DNA of 64,000 nucleotides from Konateibacter massiliensis (GCF_900184995.1 NZ_LT860098.1:129001-193000), one strand, 5' to 3'. Shown: positions 33,669-43,922, counted from the stretch's first letter. Notes: generated by a model from the sequence alone, not told the origin. Made by a program: numbers and translations.

Positions 33669-36308
33669 TTACGGCTGCTTATATAAATTGACCGTTCCGG
33701 TAATGCCGGATAGACTGCTTACTTTTCCTTTGAATATCTTTTTCGCTGCAGTTTCTCGCTCTAATGTTGTCGCCACCTCGATTGAAAGAGTATTTTCCCC
33801 TTCTTGCAACAACTCGGTTATATCGTAGCAATATGGCGGCACAATTTGTATTCCGGCACTTCTTTTGTTTACGAATACTTCAACGCCCTCTGCTGCATCA
33901 CTAACCACAAGCACCATTTTCTCCTTCTCCTTGGCATAAAAGGAATTTTCATACCGCACAAAGCCCGAAAATTTAGGTTTTTCCTTCGCAAGATAATCCG
34001 GCAGTAAAACCTCCTTCGCGTCCTTAAAATCAGGATAATCAATACTTCTGCAAATGCTTCGAAGCCATTTGTCCTGAAGCTGCACCCTGTCCCCCTTGAC
34101 TTGCAAAGGCTTACTCAATAGCTCCTCCTCTGCCTCGTCAAACATAATAATCAGACTCTTTTTCGGCTGCAATTCCACAATTACCTTTGTTCCTTCTTCT
34201 GCCTCAATGGTCTCTATCGTTTCCAAACGGTTATCCCATGCATGGTAGGAATAACACTTGCCCTTCATCGGCAGAGATACTGTGCCCTTATAGGTGTTCA
34301 TACCTTCATTTACAAAATAAAACATATCATTGCCGTTGTTATAATGCAGATAACGAATTCGGTTATCCGCAGGCGTCAGCTCTATTTCCGCTATTTTTCT
34401 TTTTCTCAGAAACTCTGTTAATTGCTCAAGCTCCACAACCGGACAGCTTTTCAATTTTTCAAGAATATCGTTGTCTCCGTCATAAATTCCCTCCGGCAAT
34501 GCTTCTATGAAAACAACAGGAAAATCTTTTTCGCTTAGAGCTGCAATGCTTTTTGCAAGTTCACTTGAAATGTATTGTGCTCTCGGTATCATTAACACTT
34601 TGTAACTCTGCTTGTGAACGGTTAGTCCATAATCCAAACCGGTCTTATAGCGTTCCTTTTCCGTAAATACATCAGCAGGAATAAAATCATAATCAATCTG
34701 ATTATCTGCCAGAATACGGGCAGGCTTTTGCATCAGCATGCATTCCCCGCTCCACTCTGCCTCGGCGTGGTATAAAATTGCCGCAGGTGCAATATGAAAG
34801 CCGTCACTAATCAGTTCACAGATTCGATTCATATATCCCATCAGACTGCCAAAATGTCTGTACTGTGCATCATTTCCTCCTGCATAAAAATGGGGCGGAC
34901 AGTCCTTATCCGGATACGCCTTTGGGCTGAATGCATGGGGAACAAAATGATTCACACCTCGCACCATAAAATGATCCGCTAAATATTTTTCCAACTGTAC
35001 CCCCGCAGACCACCCATAGTTTCCGAAAATCTCACACATGGTTCTTCCTTTTTTGGCTGGGTCAATTGCTCCATAGGAGGACCCAAGCTTTCCAAGTGCA
35101 TAGTGGTAAAATTCTCCGTCGTTGATGTATCCCAATGCATGGCGGTTGGCAAAGTCCTCCCCCTGCGGATATACCTGTCCTCCAATGTTATCAATTCCTG
35201 CCATATCCTGCCCGGAAAGCCCGCGGTAAAAATGTCCCAGACTAGAGCCGGTGCGGCAGTGCTGATTATTGTCCTCAATTAAATGCCCAATATATTCAAC
35301 CTTATGCTCACGGCACCAATTCCCTATCTGAAATGAAAAGTTCTTCTCCACAAGTCGGGTGACCGCATCCATATAGGCATAACGCACTTTTGCAGTCGTA
35401 TGTAAATCTAAACTGTTTTCCCACAACAGCGGAATAAATAACTTCCACTCCTTTCCCAGACGCTTCTCAAGCTCTGCCTCAAGTTCCTCTCCCCAAGGCA
35501 AATCCATGTCACTGCCAATTTTATTTCCCATAGCGTAGAGATGGTCGTTTCCAAGCTCCGGCTCGTCTGAAAAAAATCCGGCTATCGTCTTTCCAAATTC
35601 TTCACTGTACCTCTCATAATGCGCTTCATAGACCGTATCAATCAATATTCTGCATGATTTCTCATCAAGCATATTGATGTAATTCCGGTGATAGCCGGCA
35701 TTGCGAGTCAGACAGCTCACCCCTATTTTCCATTCGCCCTCAGGCACCTTCCATTTTAGCTTTCCGCCTTCTACATAATCCGTCAGGTCAACAGGTGCAT
35801 AGCCTTCCTTATCAAGTCTGTAAGCACTCACATTCAGAAGCTTATCATCATCAAACTTGCGAAAAGGCTTTCCCATAAACATGATAGTTTCAATCATGGT
35901 CTTCTTAAATTTGGGGTGTATAAGCTTTTCTATATCAAGGTAAGCACTTTTTCCTGCATCCGGCGCCTTTATTAAGCGACAATATACGCTTTGCCTGCAA
36001 AGCTCAGGACTTGCATTTTCCAACGCTCCGTTTGCATAGCCTGATGGGAAATGGCTGTCGTCTAAAATCCACACCTTCATGTCATACTTTTTTGCTTCCT
36101 CCAATATGACGTCCATATCTTCCCACCACTTAGGACCGCAAAAATCAGGGTGCGGGCGGCTTTCAACGCAAACTGCCCTGATTCCTGCGCTGCGGATTGC
36201 CTGCATGTACTCTCGAAGCACCCCTTCCTCCTCTCCATGCTGCCAAAAAAACGGAAGGATATAGTTATTTTCTTCTCCGGCTAATACTTTACTTATTTTA
36301 TGGTTCAT
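33669..36308 (-). CDS. Glycoside hydrolase, GH106-like (putative alpha-L-rhamnosidase type)
   Basis: 879 residues from MNHKISKVLAG, which has GGAGG seven bases upstream. The N-terminal barrel opens YILPFFWQHGEEEGVLREYM and SAGIRAVCVESRPHPDF, with GFFSDEPELGND (candidate acid) and VEYIGHLIEDNNQ later. The C-terminal third looks like beta-sandwich carbohydrate-binding domains (YENSFYAKEKEKMVLVVSDAAEGVEVFVNKRSAG). The layout recalls GH106 rhamnosidases, but the family call is tentative. No signal peptide is present, so it acts inside the cell. Its start overlaps the GH43 stop by four bases (ATGA). Confidence 0.6.
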   Translation of the reverse strand: MNHKISKVLAGEENNYILPFFWQHGEEEGVLREYMQAIRSAGIRAVCVESRPHPDFCGPKWWEDMDVILEEAKKYDMKVWILDDSHFPSGYANGALENASPELCRQSVYCRLIKAPDAGKSAYLDIEKLIHPKFKKTMIETIMFMGKPFRKFDDDKLLNVSAYRLDKEGYAPVDLTDYVEGGKLKWKVPEGEWKIGVSCLTRNAGYHRNYINMLDEKSCRILIDTVYEAHYERYSEEFGKTIAGFFSDEPELGNDHLYAMGNKIGSDMDLPWGEELEAELEKRLGKEWKLFIPLLWENSLDLHTTAKVRYAYMDAVTRLVEKNFSFQIGNWCREHKVEYIGHLIEDNNQHCRTGSSLGHFYRGLSGQDMAGIDNIGGQVYPQGEDFANRHALGYINDGEFYHYALGKLGSSYGAIDPAKKGRTMCEIFGNYGWSAGVQLEKYLADHFMVRGVNHFVPHAFSPKAYPDKDCPPHFYAGGNDAQYRHFGSLMGYMNRICELISDGFHIAPAAILYHAEAEWSGECMLMQKPARILADNQIDYDFIPADVFTEKERYKTGLDYGLTVHKQSYKVLMIPRAQYISSELAKSIAALSEKDFPVVFIEALPEGIYDGDNDILEKLKSCPVVELEQLTEFLRKRKIAEIELTPADNRIRYLHYNNGNDMFYFVNEGMNTYKGTVSLPMKGKCYSYHAWDNRLETIETIEAEEGTKVIVELQPKKSLIIMFDEAEEELLSKPLQVKGDRVQLQDKWLRSICRSIDYPDFKDAKEVLLPDYLAKEKPKFSGFVRYENSFYAKEKEKMVLVVSDAAEGVEVFVNKRSAGIQIVPPYCYDITELLQEGENTLSIEVATTLERETAAKKIFKGKVSSLSGITGTVNLYKQP

Positions 36309-37378
36309 GTAAAATCCTCCAATCTCCATTCATCACGCCAGCGGATAACAGGCTTTTCTCCCTCCCACTCAACGGGCAGCCACACATAGTTTGCTTTTCT
36401 TGTATTTTCGAAGCGTCTTATTTTTTTCATTGGGAGAGGGGTAATCTCCTTCGGAGAACGGTCCGGCTTATAATCCAAAAACCTTCGCTCCATTCCTTTG
36501 ATAACCTGTTTTGTCAATTTAGCATTTTTTTTACCCGTCTGCCAGCGGTCTGCACACGCAATATACAAGTCTTTACCCGGTATTTTCAGAACACACGAAA
36601 TCTGGGAATTAAAGGAGGTGTTTGTCTCATCGCCGATATGAGGGTCTCCAAGGTCCACATAGTTCCCATGAAAATTATCAAACATTGCCACTCTGCTCTG
36701 GTTTGGAAAATAACCGCTTGTACCCGAAGTAAACAGATATTTCTTTTTGTCTCGCTCAAAAAATGCCGGTGCTTCTCTTGTCCAAGGAGGGAGCAGGTTT
36801 TCGTAATGGCTGGAATATTCTTTTGAAACCTCTGTATAGTCCTCTGTAAGAGTAGCTGTAATCAGCTCAAAATGAGGGCGTTCAAAAATAAAATACGCCT
36901 TTTTTGTCTCCTCATCGACATGGAGTGTAAAGTCGCCCGTATCCATCTGAAAGGGCTTATACATCTTATGTACAAATTCATAAGGTCCCATAAAGCTGTC
37001 TGCCTGCATAACGCTCATAAACTGACTCGTCTGATTTGTGCCTCCTGCCATAATTTTAAGCCATGCAACATATTTTCCTGTCTTTTCACAATATATGATG
37101 TGAGGGCGGTCCATGCTGTAGGTGGGATGCAGCGGTGAGCTTAAATCCTTCGGCTCCGGCGGTATAATAAGCCCTTTGTCCTCCCAGTTATATAAATCCT
37201 CTGATACATAGCACCTAACTCCCCAATGCCATACCGTTCCAAATGGTCTGGTAAACTCTTTATTTTCTCCATACCAGTAATATAAGCCGTCCTTGTAAAA
37301 GACAGAAAACCCGTGAGCCTGAATTCGCTTCCCGTTTGTGTCTAGCCATACCTGACCCGGTTTAATACTTTGATACAT
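36305..37378 (-). CDS. GH43-family glycoside hydrolase
   Basis: 357 residues. The five-bladed propeller start is clear: IQAHGFSVFYKDGLYYWYGENKE, then CYVSEDLYNWEDKGLI and SMDRPHIIYCEKTGKYVAW (base and pKa-modulating Asp region). The acid is probably the Glu in PWTREAPAFF, as in GH43. The opening AHG-YYWYGE block is most like the exo-beta-1,3-galactanase-type subfamilies (GH43_24/34). It acts on arabino- or galacto-linked side chains and has no signal peptide. Its start lies 20 bases after the GH2 gene, and it overlaps the GH106-like gene, so the order of action may follow the operon. Confidence 0.82.
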   Translation of the reverse strand: MYQSIKPGQVWLDTNGKRIQAHGFSVFYKDGLYYWYGENKEFTRPFGTVWHWGVRCYVSEDLYNWEDKGLIIPPEPKDLSSPLHPTYSMDRPHIIYCEKTGKYVAWLKIMAGGTNQTSQFMSVMQADSFMGPYEFVHKMYKPFQMDTGDFTLHVDEETKKAYFIFERPHFELITATLTEDYTEVSKEYSSHYENLLPPWTREAPAFFERDKKKYLFTSGTSGYFPNQSRVAMFDNFHGNYVDLGDPHIGDETNTSFNSQISCVLKIPGKDLYIACADRWQTGKKNAKLTKQVIKGMERRFLDYKPDRSPKEITPLPMKKIRRFENTRKANYVWLPVEWEGEKPVIRWRDEWRLEDFT

Positions 37379-37398
37379 CGCTTTTCTCCTCTTCCTAT

Positions 37399-39762
37399 TT
37401 ACGGTTCTACCTGAATGTTTACGGAAAATGTCTCTGTTTTTTCCCCGCTGACCGTAATCTTACAGTTTCCTGCCGCCTTACTTCGCACAATCGCTTGTGC
37501 CCTGCCATAATATGTCGTGAAACTTCCTGTGTGATATTGTTCTTCCGTTCGCGGATTAGCACTTCCAAATGCTAAAAGCTCTCCTCCGTCCACTTCTACC
37601 TTCAGTTTACGATCATCATTGCTTTCTACAATTCCATTTTCCCCTGCAATATTTATATTTACATAAAAAACTTTATTCTGATTAACATTCATTTTTTCCG
37701 GTTTTATCTGAATTGCATTCTTACCTTTTGCCGAGATTAAAGTGGTTCTGCCAATCTCCTTTTTCTCCATATCATAAGCAATTGCTGTAAGGGTACCCGC
37801 CTTGTATTTTGTTTTAAAGATTGCTTTGCATTGTTTTACTTTTTTCAGACCTATTAGCTTATCATTAAGCACTAATTTTACATATGCACTATCTGAATAA
37901 ATTTCTATCAACGCTTTTTTTCCTTCACAATCCTTCCAAGACCAGGACGGCATAGCATCCGTTCCACGCCAAACCATCTTTTTAGGTTTCTCACCCGAAT
38001 GATTAACCGGTCTCACATGAATGAGCGGATTATCGTGCAATCCCCAGACCACAGCGGCATAATCAGCCTGAGCTCCTATATTTCCAAGTATATCAATCGT
38101 ACCTGTATCAGCCAGCAGCCACGGATAAGGCTTATTAAATCTTGCTCCGTCATCACTGTATGCCCATGCACCAAGTCCGACTTCCCCTAAATAATCCCAA
38201 CAAGTCCAAACAAAATCTCCTATCAGATATGGATATTTTTTTACCATTTCCCAATTTTTATAAATGTCCTGCGGGTATGTTTCTGACCCTACTATCACCC
38301 TGTTAGGGTGCAGCTTTCCATCTAATGGATATCTTCCTGAAGAGTAATTATAGCCGGCTATATCTAATACATCCAGGCATGGACTCACTATTTCGTCTGC
38401 CTTTTTAGACTTTGCACCATTGTTTATCTTTGTTCCAACCTGAGAAGCAACCAAATTGAAAACGGTGCTGTTCATCTCCTGATCCGCTTTCTTTTCTTTC
38501 CCCTGTTCTGATTCCTGATCGGATTTGTAAACGCCCTTTCCTTTGCTTGTGGTATAGAGAAGCCATAAATTAAGACCACAGGTTACCGCGCGATTTGTAT
38601 CTAGCTTATGGATATATTCTGTCATCTCACGAATTAGCTTTAATCCCTTTTCTTCAACCGGTTCCGTAACTTCATTTCCTATCGAATACATAATAACTGA
38701 CGGATGATTAAAATCCTTATCTACCATTGCCTTTATATCAGCCAAATAGTGTTTTTCAAAGTGATGGGAATAATCATATTTGGTTTTTTTGCTATACCAC
38801 ATATCCCATGTCTCATCCATTACATACATCCCGTAAGTATCACAAGCATGAAGCATTGCTTTCGAAGCAGGATTGTGTGAAATCCTGATAGCATTATATC
38901 CCGCTTTTTTCATTATGCGGATACGGCGCTCCTCTGACTCCCGATAACTCCTCGCTCCCAATATACCATTGTCATGGTGAACACAGCCGCCTCGAAGCAA
39001 CGTTTCTTTTCCATTTATAAACAAGCCTTTCGGACTCCATTCCACCATGCGGATTCCAAACTCCTCTATCACCTCATCCACAACTGTGCCGTTATCTTTT
39101 AAGGTGACACGGCATTCATAGAGGTTTGGAGCTTCATCACTCCAAAGCTTTGCGTTAGGTATATCTAACTCAATGTCATCTCCGCTTCCGTGCGCAATTA
39201 CTTTGCCGCCATATAAGGTTTCCACGCAAACCTCTTTTCCTGTATGGGCTGTTTCCACCCGAATACGAGGATTACGGTAGGATAAGGTTGTTATTTTGAC
39301 TCCTTCATGTTCAATATGCTGTTTATCTGCTACGTATAACCACACCGGCCTGTAAATACCGCTCCCTGTGTACCAACGGCTATTCGGGTGTTTCGAATTG
39401 TCTGCTGCCACTCGGATTGTATTTTTCTCACCATAATTTAAAAATGGCGCGGCGCTGACCGTAAAGGGAATGTAACCATAAGGGCAGCCGCCTGCTTCCT
39501 TACCATTTATATAAACCTTGGCATTCTGATAAACCCCTTCGAACTCAAAAAGTATATATTGTTCTCTCCATTCCTCCGGTACCTCGAAGGTCTTTTCGTA
39601 ATAATAAACTCCTCCCGGAAAATACGCCCCGCCACTTCCCGATGCACAACTTTGTTCTCTTTTCTCAACAATCATGGCATCATGGGGTAAATCTATTATT
39701 TGCGCATTTACTTCCTCTGCCTTTCGAACTGTCCATTGATTATTAAAATCTTGCTTTTTCAT
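37399..39762 (-). CDS. GH2-family glycoside hydrolase
   Basis: 787 residues. It has a sugar-binding beta-sandwich (YYYEKTFEVPEEWREQYILFEF; SRWYTGSGIYRPVWLYV), an immunoglobulin-like domain, a TIM barrel with acid/base Glu 364 in YSIGNEVTEP and a nucleophile probably Glu 494 in VGSETYPQ, and an extended C-terminal DUF4982-like plus Ig-like part. GH2 covers beta-galactosidases, glucuronidases and mannosidases; the missing NFKRY and W-type signatures do not settle it. An inserted charged segment (about 412-432, rich in Lys and Glu) is unusual. It lacks a signal peptide and follows the GH3 gene by 32 bases. Confidence 0.88.
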   Translation of the reverse strand: MKKQDFNNQWTVRKAEEVNAQIIDLPHDAMIVEKREQSCASGSGGAYFPGGVYYYEKTFEVPEEWREQYILFEFEGVYQNAKVYINGKEAGGCPYGYIPFTVSAAPFLNYGEKNTIRVAADNSKHPNSRWYTGSGIYRPVWLYVADKQHIEHEGVKITTLSYRNPRIRVETAHTGKEVCVETLYGGKVIAHGSGDDIELDIPNAKLWSDEAPNLYECRVTLKDNGTVVDEVIEEFGIRMVEWSPKGLFINGKETLLRGGCVHHDNGILGARSYRESEERRIRIMKKAGYNAIRISHNPASKAMLHACDTYGMYVMDETWDMWYSKKTKYDYSHHFEKHYLADIKAMVDKDFNHPSVIMYSIGNEVTEPVEEKGLKLIREMTEYIHKLDTNRAVTCGLNLWLLYTTSKGKGVYKSDQESEQGKEKKADQEMNSTVFNLVASQVGTKINNGAKSKKADEIVSPCLDVLDIAGYNYSSGRYPLDGKLHPNRVIVGSETYPQDIYKNWEMVKKYPYLIGDFVWTCWDYLGEVGLGAWAYSDDGARFNKPYPWLLADTGTIDILGNIGAQADYAAVVWGLHDNPLIHVRPVNHSGEKPKKMVWRGTDAMPSWSWKDCEGKKALIEIYSDSAYVKLVLNDKLIGLKKVKQCKAIFKTKYKAGTLTAIAYDMEKKEIGRTTLISAKGKNAIQIKPEKMNVNQNKVFYVNINIAGENGIVESNDDRKLKVEVDGGELLAFGSANPRTEEQYHTGSFTTYYGRAQAIVRSKAAGNCKITVSGEKTETFSVNIQVEP

Positions 39763-39794
39763 CTTATATCCTCATTCTTTATTTCTTATTTATT

Positions 39795-42086
39795 TCAGTG
39801 TTCTTTCCAGTCGCTGTTTAAATCCTCCAGCAGACCGTTCCACACTTCTTCCCCAAGTCCCGGAAGAAACATTTTGAGTGTCATAAGCGTCTGCCCCTGC
39901 ATTCCTTTTAGCAGAGGAAGTATTTCATCCTTTGTCACACTTTTTCCGATAATGTTTTCTGCCATACCGCTATTTATGATGCCTTCGCAAAGCTCATCCG
40001 TGTATGTCTCCATAAAGGTGCTGCCTGCCGAATGTTTCATAATTTCACCAAGGAGGGATTCCATTGTAAATTCCTCCCAAGTATCCAACCGCTGTTCTTC
40101 CGTTTTGATTCTGGCTGAAAGGATTACTTCATGTGCTGATCTGCCAATCTGGATTTCATAACTGCCTGCCGGCATATGGAAACAATGTGCTTCTTCGTTC
40201 CAGTAGGAAAAATCTCTTTGCTCCAATTGAAATAACACTGTTTTCGTTTCCCCGGGTGCCAGTTCAATTTTATCAAAGCCCCTTAGTTCCTTTATTGGTC
40301 TTAAAACTTCACATTCCCTGACCGCAACATAGAGCTGTATGACCTCTTTTCCTATGCATTCTCCTGTATTGGTTACATCAACGGATACGTTGAGAATGTC
40401 GCCACTGCAAAATTTCGTCTTATCTACTTTTAAGTTAGAATAGCTGTATTTGGTGTAGGACAAGCCATATCCAAACGGAAAGAGAACATTCTGCTTTTTG
40501 CTCTCATAATACCGATATCCTACATAAATGCCTTCCCGATACTCCACTTTGTTTCCCGTTCCGAAATAGAAGAGGTAGGATGGGTTATCCTCAAGCCGCA
40601 ACGGAAATGTTTCGGGCAGTCTGCCGCTTGGGTTACTCTTACCAAATAGCAGGTTCACCGTCGCTTCTCCGATCGCCTCGCCTCCTAAATACATTTCCAG
40701 CACTCCCTTTGCCTTGTCAATCCACGGCATTTCCACCGGGCTTCCATTGTGCAGCACAATAACCATATTAGGCTGTACCTCTGCCACTGCTGCAATTACC
40801 GCTTCATGTGCCTCAGGAAGTCTCATATGCTGACGGTCACAACCCTCCGACTCCATATCCGGTGTCAGTCCCACAAATACTACTGCAACATCCGAATCTC
40901 GTGCGATTTCTGCGGCCTGCACAAGCATCTCCTTGTCTGTTTTGCTATCTGTATACCCTGCACTGTAGCTTATCCTTGCAACCTCTTGTACTGCTTCCAA
41001 GGCACCCATAACACGAGCTGCATTTACCTTTGAACTACCGCCACCCTGATAGCGTGGCTGCTCGGCAAACTGCCCGATAAAAGCTATCTTTTTTGCCGGA
41101 TTTAAGGGAAGAATCCCCTCTTCATTTTTAAGCAGGACTGCAGACTCTTCTGCCGCATAGCGTGATAGCTCATGTCCCTTTTCCAAATCTGGGTTTTGAC
41201 CTACTCTATGACCTTCCTCACCCTTTCTTACCAACTCCAAAATATTTATGCAGGCTTCGTCCAAAAGAAATTCGGGAAGCTTTCCTTCTCTTACCGCTTC
41301 TGCAATTTTTTCGTCTGTTTCTACCGCCGCAGGCATTGTCAAATCTACTCCGGCGGCAACTGCACCTGCCCGGTTGTGAACGGCTCCCCAATCACTGATG
41401 ACACAGCCGTCAAATTCCCATTCCTTTCGAAGAATATCCGTCATATACTGTCTGTTTTCAGAGGCATAGGTTCCGTTTATTTTATTGTAGGAACACATAA
41501 CTGCCCAAGGTTTTACCTTCTTTACTACCCTTTCAAATGCAGGCATATAAATTTCTCGAAGCGTTCTTTCATCAACCTCCGAGGAGGAGGTCATTCTTCT
41601 TGTCTCCTGGTTATTAGCCAGAAAATGCTTGACGCACGCGCCTATTCCTTGGCTTTGCACACCTTCTACATAGGCTGCTCCAAGCTCTCCTGCTAAAAGT
41701 GGGTCCTCTGAAAAATATTCAAAACTGCGCCCGCATAGAGGGCTTCGTTTTATATTGATACCCGGTCCGAGCAAAACCTGAATATTTTCAGCCTGCCCCT
41801 CCTCTCCTAATGTTTCTCCTATTTTTTTCAGAAGAACTCTATCAAAGCTGGCTGCTGTTGCACATTCTGAGGGAAAGCTGACCGCCGGTTTGCTTTCATA
41901 AATCCCTAAGTTATCTGTCAGCCCTTCCTGCTTTCTTAAGCCATGTGGTCCGTCTGTAAGCCAGATACTCGGTATATTTAGGCGTCCTACTTCTTTGGTG
42001 AGCCAATCTGATGCTCCTGAGCACAGTCCCGCCTTCTCTTCCAATGTCATTTTCGAGACAATGTCTCTTATTTTTTCTTTTTTCAT
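39795..42086 (-). CDS. GH3-family beta-glycosidase (canonical order)
   Basis: 763 residues. The barrel comes first, with the substrate Asp in LTDGPHGLR, KHFLANNQE (His 154) and the nucleophile Asp 232 in VISDWGAVH. Then come the alpha/beta sandwich (FVGLTPDMESEGCDR), the FnIII domain (ELAPGETKTVLFQLEQRD) and an extra C-terminal helical region (about 680-763). Intracellular, as no signal peptide is seen. It is the first gene of the glycosidase operon, divergent from the AraC regulator 191 bases away, and presumably removes terminal beta-linked glucose or xylose. It differs in domain order from the GH3 at 2.3 kb. Confidence 0.93.
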   Translation of the reverse strand: MKKEKIRDIVSKMTLEEKAGLCSGASDWLTKEVGRLNIPSIWLTDGPHGLRKQEGLTDNLGIYESKPAVSFPSECATAASFDRVLLKKIGETLGEEGQAENIQVLLGPGINIKRSPLCGRSFEYFSEDPLLAGELGAAYVEGVQSQGIGACVKHFLANNQETRRMTSSSEVDERTLREIYMPAFERVVKKVKPWAVMCSYNKINGTYASENRQYMTDILRKEWEFDGCVISDWGAVHNRAGAVAAGVDLTMPAAVETDEKIAEAVREGKLPEFLLDEACINILELVRKGEEGHRVGQNPDLEKGHELSRYAAEESAVLLKNEEGILPLNPAKKIAFIGQFAEQPRYQGGGSSKVNAARVMGALEAVQEVARISYSAGYTDSKTDKEMLVQAAEIARDSDVAVVFVGLTPDMESEGCDRQHMRLPEAHEAVIAAVAEVQPNMVIVLHNGSPVEMPWIDKAKGVLEMYLGGEAIGEATVNLLFGKSNPSGRLPETFPLRLEDNPSYLFYFGTGNKVEYREGIYVGYRYYESKKQNVLFPFGYGLSYTKYSYSNLKVDKTKFCSGDILNVSVDVTNTGECIGKEVIQLYVAVRECEVLRPIKELRGFDKIELAPGETKTVLFQLEQRDFSYWNEEAHCFHMPAGSYEIQIGRSAHEVILSARIKTEEQRLDTWEEFTMESLLGEIMKHSAGSTFMETYTDELCEGIINSGMAENIIGKSVTKDEILPLLKGMQGQTLMTLKMFLPGLGEEVWNGLLEDLNSDWKEH

Positions 42087-42213
42087 AATGTATTCTATCC
42101 CCTTTCAAATTCGCTGTATAAATTTTATAGGTCTTATTACTATAAATCTTACAAATTATCCGCCAAATCGTATATCATATTTATTTCTTTTTTATCACAA
42201 AAATGACATCTGC

Positions 42214-42246
42214 TTTCTTGTTTCAAGAAACCATCTATGCTATACT
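42214..42246 (+). promoter_or_regulatory. AraC-gene promoter with overlapping palindrome
   Basis: TTGTTT (42218-42223), 17 bases, TATACT (42241-42246), 32 bases before the regulator start. The perfect inverted repeat TTTCTTG-TTT-CAAGAAA (42214-42230) covers the -35, so a repressor or the AraC protein itself may bind there. Confidence 0.6.
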
Positions 42247-42277
42247 GATAAAAATAAGCTGTGGAAAAGGGATTTTT

Positions 42278-43501
42278 ATGGAGAAAGTTTTTTATTTATT
42301 AGAAAGAATTTATAAGATGACTCATATTCCGATTTATTATATGGATAAGACAGGCGACATCACATTATTTGGCGCAGGCTATGAAGCTTTGGACAATCCG
42401 CTTTCCTGCGATGATATCCTACGCAAAAAAATAATGGAAAAGCTGCAATTTAACAGCAATCCCATTTTAGAGTTTGAAGAAAGTATTCTTTATGGTGCGT
42501 GTAAGGATACAATGGAAAATATGATTGTTTTGGGTCCTGTCACGACCACTTCCCTTTCCCCCCTTATCCTGAAACGTTATGTTCACCAGCACAATATTAA
42601 AAATAATGAATTTCATATTATTACAAAGACAATCAACGAACTAAGTGCCTCGTTGGCTGCGCTTTTCTTTTTGATAACCAGAAAATATATCAATGAAATG
42701 GATATTATTACAAATGCAAGCATAAGCCTAGATAACACCTCTCCAAGTACATACCAAGACTATGTATTAACCAGCTCTGAGGAAGATGTGACACGTTTTA
42801 ATTTCTCTGTGGAAATGGATTTTATGAAGCAAATCCGAAATGGTGACCTTGATTTTGTCAAAAGTCAAATGAACCGTAATCTTGCATCCTTTCAAGAGGA
42901 CCGCGTTGGCAAGCTCTCCCAGAAATCCTTTAAGCAAAACGAATACATGGCATGTACCGCCATTATTCTTGCTTCAAGAGCTGCAATAGACGGGGGACTT
43001 GATTCCCTCACCTCCTATTTGATGAGTGATTTATATTTTCAACAACTCGAAAATTGTAAAGAAATATCTGAGATTTATCGGCTGGTTCAAGATGTTATCT
43101 TTCGCTATACAGAACGTGTCAAACAAGTGAAAGAGGAAAAAAGCAGCTTATCCTACGTCGAGCAATGCAAGACTTATATCTATAAGCATTTAAACAAGCG
43201 TTTTACAATCGATGATATAGCAAATGAAATCAATATCAATAGCTCTTATTTATCAAGAAAGTTTTCTGCTGCTGAAGGAATGGGCATCGCCCAGTATGCT
43301 CAAAAGAAACGCATTGAGGCTGCTGCCAACATGCTTAAATTTTCTGATGAAAGTATACTGACCATCTCTAACTACCTATGTTTTGCGACGCAGAGTCACT
43401 TTGGGCGTGTATTTAAGGAACACATGGGTGTAACCCCAAGGGTATATCGGGAGGAGAATATGTTGATTGATTTTAAACCGGTGGGTAAAAGGATTTTCTG
43501 A
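42278..43501 (+). CDS. AraC-family transcriptional regulator of the glycosidase locus
   Basis: 407 residues from MEKVFYLLERIYKM, preceded by AAAAGGG. The N-terminal ~280 residues form a long sensor/dimerisation region with a PAS- or cytosolic-sensor-like start (MTHIPIYYMDKTGDITLF). The C-terminal ~100 residues are the two-HTH AraC domain (FTIDDIANEININSSYLSRKFSAAEG and TISNYLCFATQSHFGRVFKEHMGVTPRVYRE). No membrane segments are seen. It is divergent to GH3-GH2-GH43-GH106-like-GPH and probably activates them in response to a breakdown product. Regulators of this build are common beside GPH/GH clusters in Firmicutes. Confidence 0.92.
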   Translation: MEKVFYLLERIYKMTHIPIYYMDKTGDITLFGAGYEALDNPLSCDDILRKKIMEKLQFNSNPILEFEESILYGACKDTMENMIVLGPVTTTSLSPLILKRYVHQHNIKNNEFHIITKTINELSASLAALFFLITRKYINEMDIITNASISLDNTSPSTYQDYVLTSSEEDVTRFNFSVEMDFMKQIRNGDLDFVKSQMNRNLASFQEDRVGKLSQKSFKQNEYMACTAIILASRAAIDGGLDSLTSYLMSDLYFQQLENCKEISEIYRLVQDVIFRYTERVKQVKEEKSSLSYVEQCKTYIYKHLNKRFTIDDIANEININSSYLSRKFSAAEGMGIAQYAQKKRIEAAANMLKFSDESILTISNYLCFATQSHFGRVFKEHMGVTPRVYREENMLIDFKPVGKRIF

Positions 43502-43505
43502 TATT

Positions 43506-43922
43506 TTACAAAAGACCAAGCTCCTTGACCTTACCCAAAATCAATGGTTGTATAAGCGGGTAGGTCCATTCTGTCGGCATTTCATCCGTGATGATTATCT
43601 TCTCAATTTCGCTGTGGAGCTCCTTCTCAAATGTCCTGACATCGGCAAAATAGAGCATTCCAAATGTCTCCTCTCCATTTTCAGTGACCGAGTATGCGCA
43701 GATACGCCTGATGGCAAAGTCGATGGCTCCTGTCTCTTCGTGCAGCTCTCTTCCTGCCGCCTCGTCAATCTCCTCACCTGGTTCTCTGTGCCCGCCCGGT
43801 AACTCGTAGGTATCACGTTCTTTGTGCTTGCAAAATACCCACTTACCTTTATACTTTGCAAATATGACAGCGAATTTAAAGTTCTTTTCTTCTGTTTTTT
43901 TATAAAATTTTACTTCCGGCAT
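43506..43922 (-). CDS. Nudix hydrolase
   Basis: 138 residues. The full Nudix box is present from GGHREPGEEIDEAA to GRELHEETG (about 43-65), with the metal-binding Glu residues (REL-EE) intact. It hydrolyses a nucleoside diphosphate linked to another group; the substrate cannot be told. It ends four bases from the AraC stop, to which it is convergent, and is the last gene of the MarR-headed operon, 27 bases after the acetyltransferase. Confidence 0.9.
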   Translation of the reverse strand: MPEVKFYKKTEEKNFKFAVIFAKYKGKWVFCKHKERDTYELPGGHREPGEEIDEAAGRELHEETGAIDFAIRRICAYSVTENGEETFGMLYFADVRTFEKELHSEIEKIIITDEMPTEWTYPLIQPLILGKVKELGLL

